Assembly (NCBI RefSeq): GCF_024580735.1
Contig: NZ_JANIJX010000005.1
Coordinates: 1-64,000, forward strand
Source of the DNA: Brevibacterium moorei
GTDB lineage: Bacteria > Actinomycetota > Actinomycetes > Actinomycetales > Brevibacteriaceae
DNA length: 64,000 nt
Direction of reading: 5' to 3'
The position numbers and the translations under genes were made by a program. Below the pieces are notes generated by a model that saw nothing but the letters and a program-made list of their open reading frames with translations, was not told where the DNA came from and ran no database searches. Shown piece by piece: positions 63,911-64,000 of the stretch; the first letter of the stretch is position 1; every line of letters starts with the position of its first letter.

Positions 63911-64000
63911 CCGGGCGGGTGGGCCGCAGCGCCGCCGTGGCGGTCCTGGGCATGACGGGCAAGACCGTGGCCATCGAGGCGAGCTTCAACTCCGGCCTGC
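63907..64000 (+). CDS. comM: ComM/YifB-type Mg-chelatase-like ATPase (5' part)
   Basis: Only the first 31 codons are inside the window. They read ...AAVAVLGMTGKTVAIEASFNSGL, the typical N terminus of ComM/YifB proteins. These are AAA+ ATPases acting on branch migration during transformation or recombination. The start at ATG 63907 is coupled to yraN. Confidence 0.8.
   Translation, partial: MTGRVGRSAAVAVLGMTGKTVAIEASFNSGL

Noticed and set aside
1..64000. CRISPR arrays, prophage or insertion sequences
   Set aside because: No regularly spaced repeats, integrase, transposase or phage genes are seen anywhere in the window.

Overview
The window is 64 kb of a high-GC Gram-positive (actinobacterial) chromosome. 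The evidence is GC-rich third codon positions throughout, frequent GTG and TTG starts, many candidate leaderless transcripts (a TANNNT box 6-9 nt before the start codon), a lysG-lysE pair, a leuCD operon behind an IclR-type (LtbR-like) regulator, DUF3515, DUF2469 and DUF4282 proteins, and the conserved block coaD ... rpmF-rnc-mutM-smc-ftsY-amt-glnK-ffh-rpsP-khpA-rimM-trmD-rplS-lepB-rnhB-yraN. I cannot name the genus; a Micrococcales or Actinomycetales relative is a guess.

Accessory part, 0-25 kb. A zinc alcohol dehydrogenase (minus strand) and a divergent lysine-export pair (LysG-type regulator and LysE) come first. Next is a tightly coupled six-gene operon (3759-13636): oligopeptide/nickel-type binding lipoprotein, two permeases, a fused double ATPase, an NtaA/DszA-type flavin monooxygenase, a short second luciferase-like protein and a 725-residue FAD/NAD(P)-binding protein. 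A 32-codon leader ORF containing two Cys codons, with a strong hairpin over its last Cys codon and stop, sits upstream. I infer cysteine-responsive control and therefore a sulfur-salvage role. Further on are a predicted DNA glycosylase-family protein, a DHFR-fold protein, an EamA exporter, an MFS transporter next to a third luciferase-like oxidoreductase, the helicase HrpB, a fumarylacetoacetase-family protein, gltX and a prolyl aminopeptidase.

Middle part, 25-46 kb. tRNA-Gln and tRNA-Glu share a promoter and end at a strong hairpin. A 75-bp structured element with terminal inverted repeats follows, then a DUF4282 membrane protein, ltbR divergent from leuCD, murA-plsC, gpsA, a PEBP-family protein, ddl convergent with a DUF3515 lipoprotein, thiL, a DAK2/FakA-type kinase, recG-rsmD-coaD and an MFS transporter. 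These feed leucine, peptidoglycan, phospholipid, thiamine and CoA synthesis and replication-fork repair.

Core part, 43-64 kb. YceD-rpmF-rnc-mutM form a translation, RNA-processing and DNA-repair block. rnc carries a 32-nt perfect palindrome just after its start. An AT-richer island with a small membrane protein separates mutM from pncA and smc. Then come ftsY, amt-glnK under a GlnR-like box, ffh, rpsP-khpA, rimM-trmD, rplS, two signal peptidases, rnhB, DUF2469, yraN and the start of comM. GlnK has Phe at the position normally nucleotidylated (Tyr51), and no glnD follows it.
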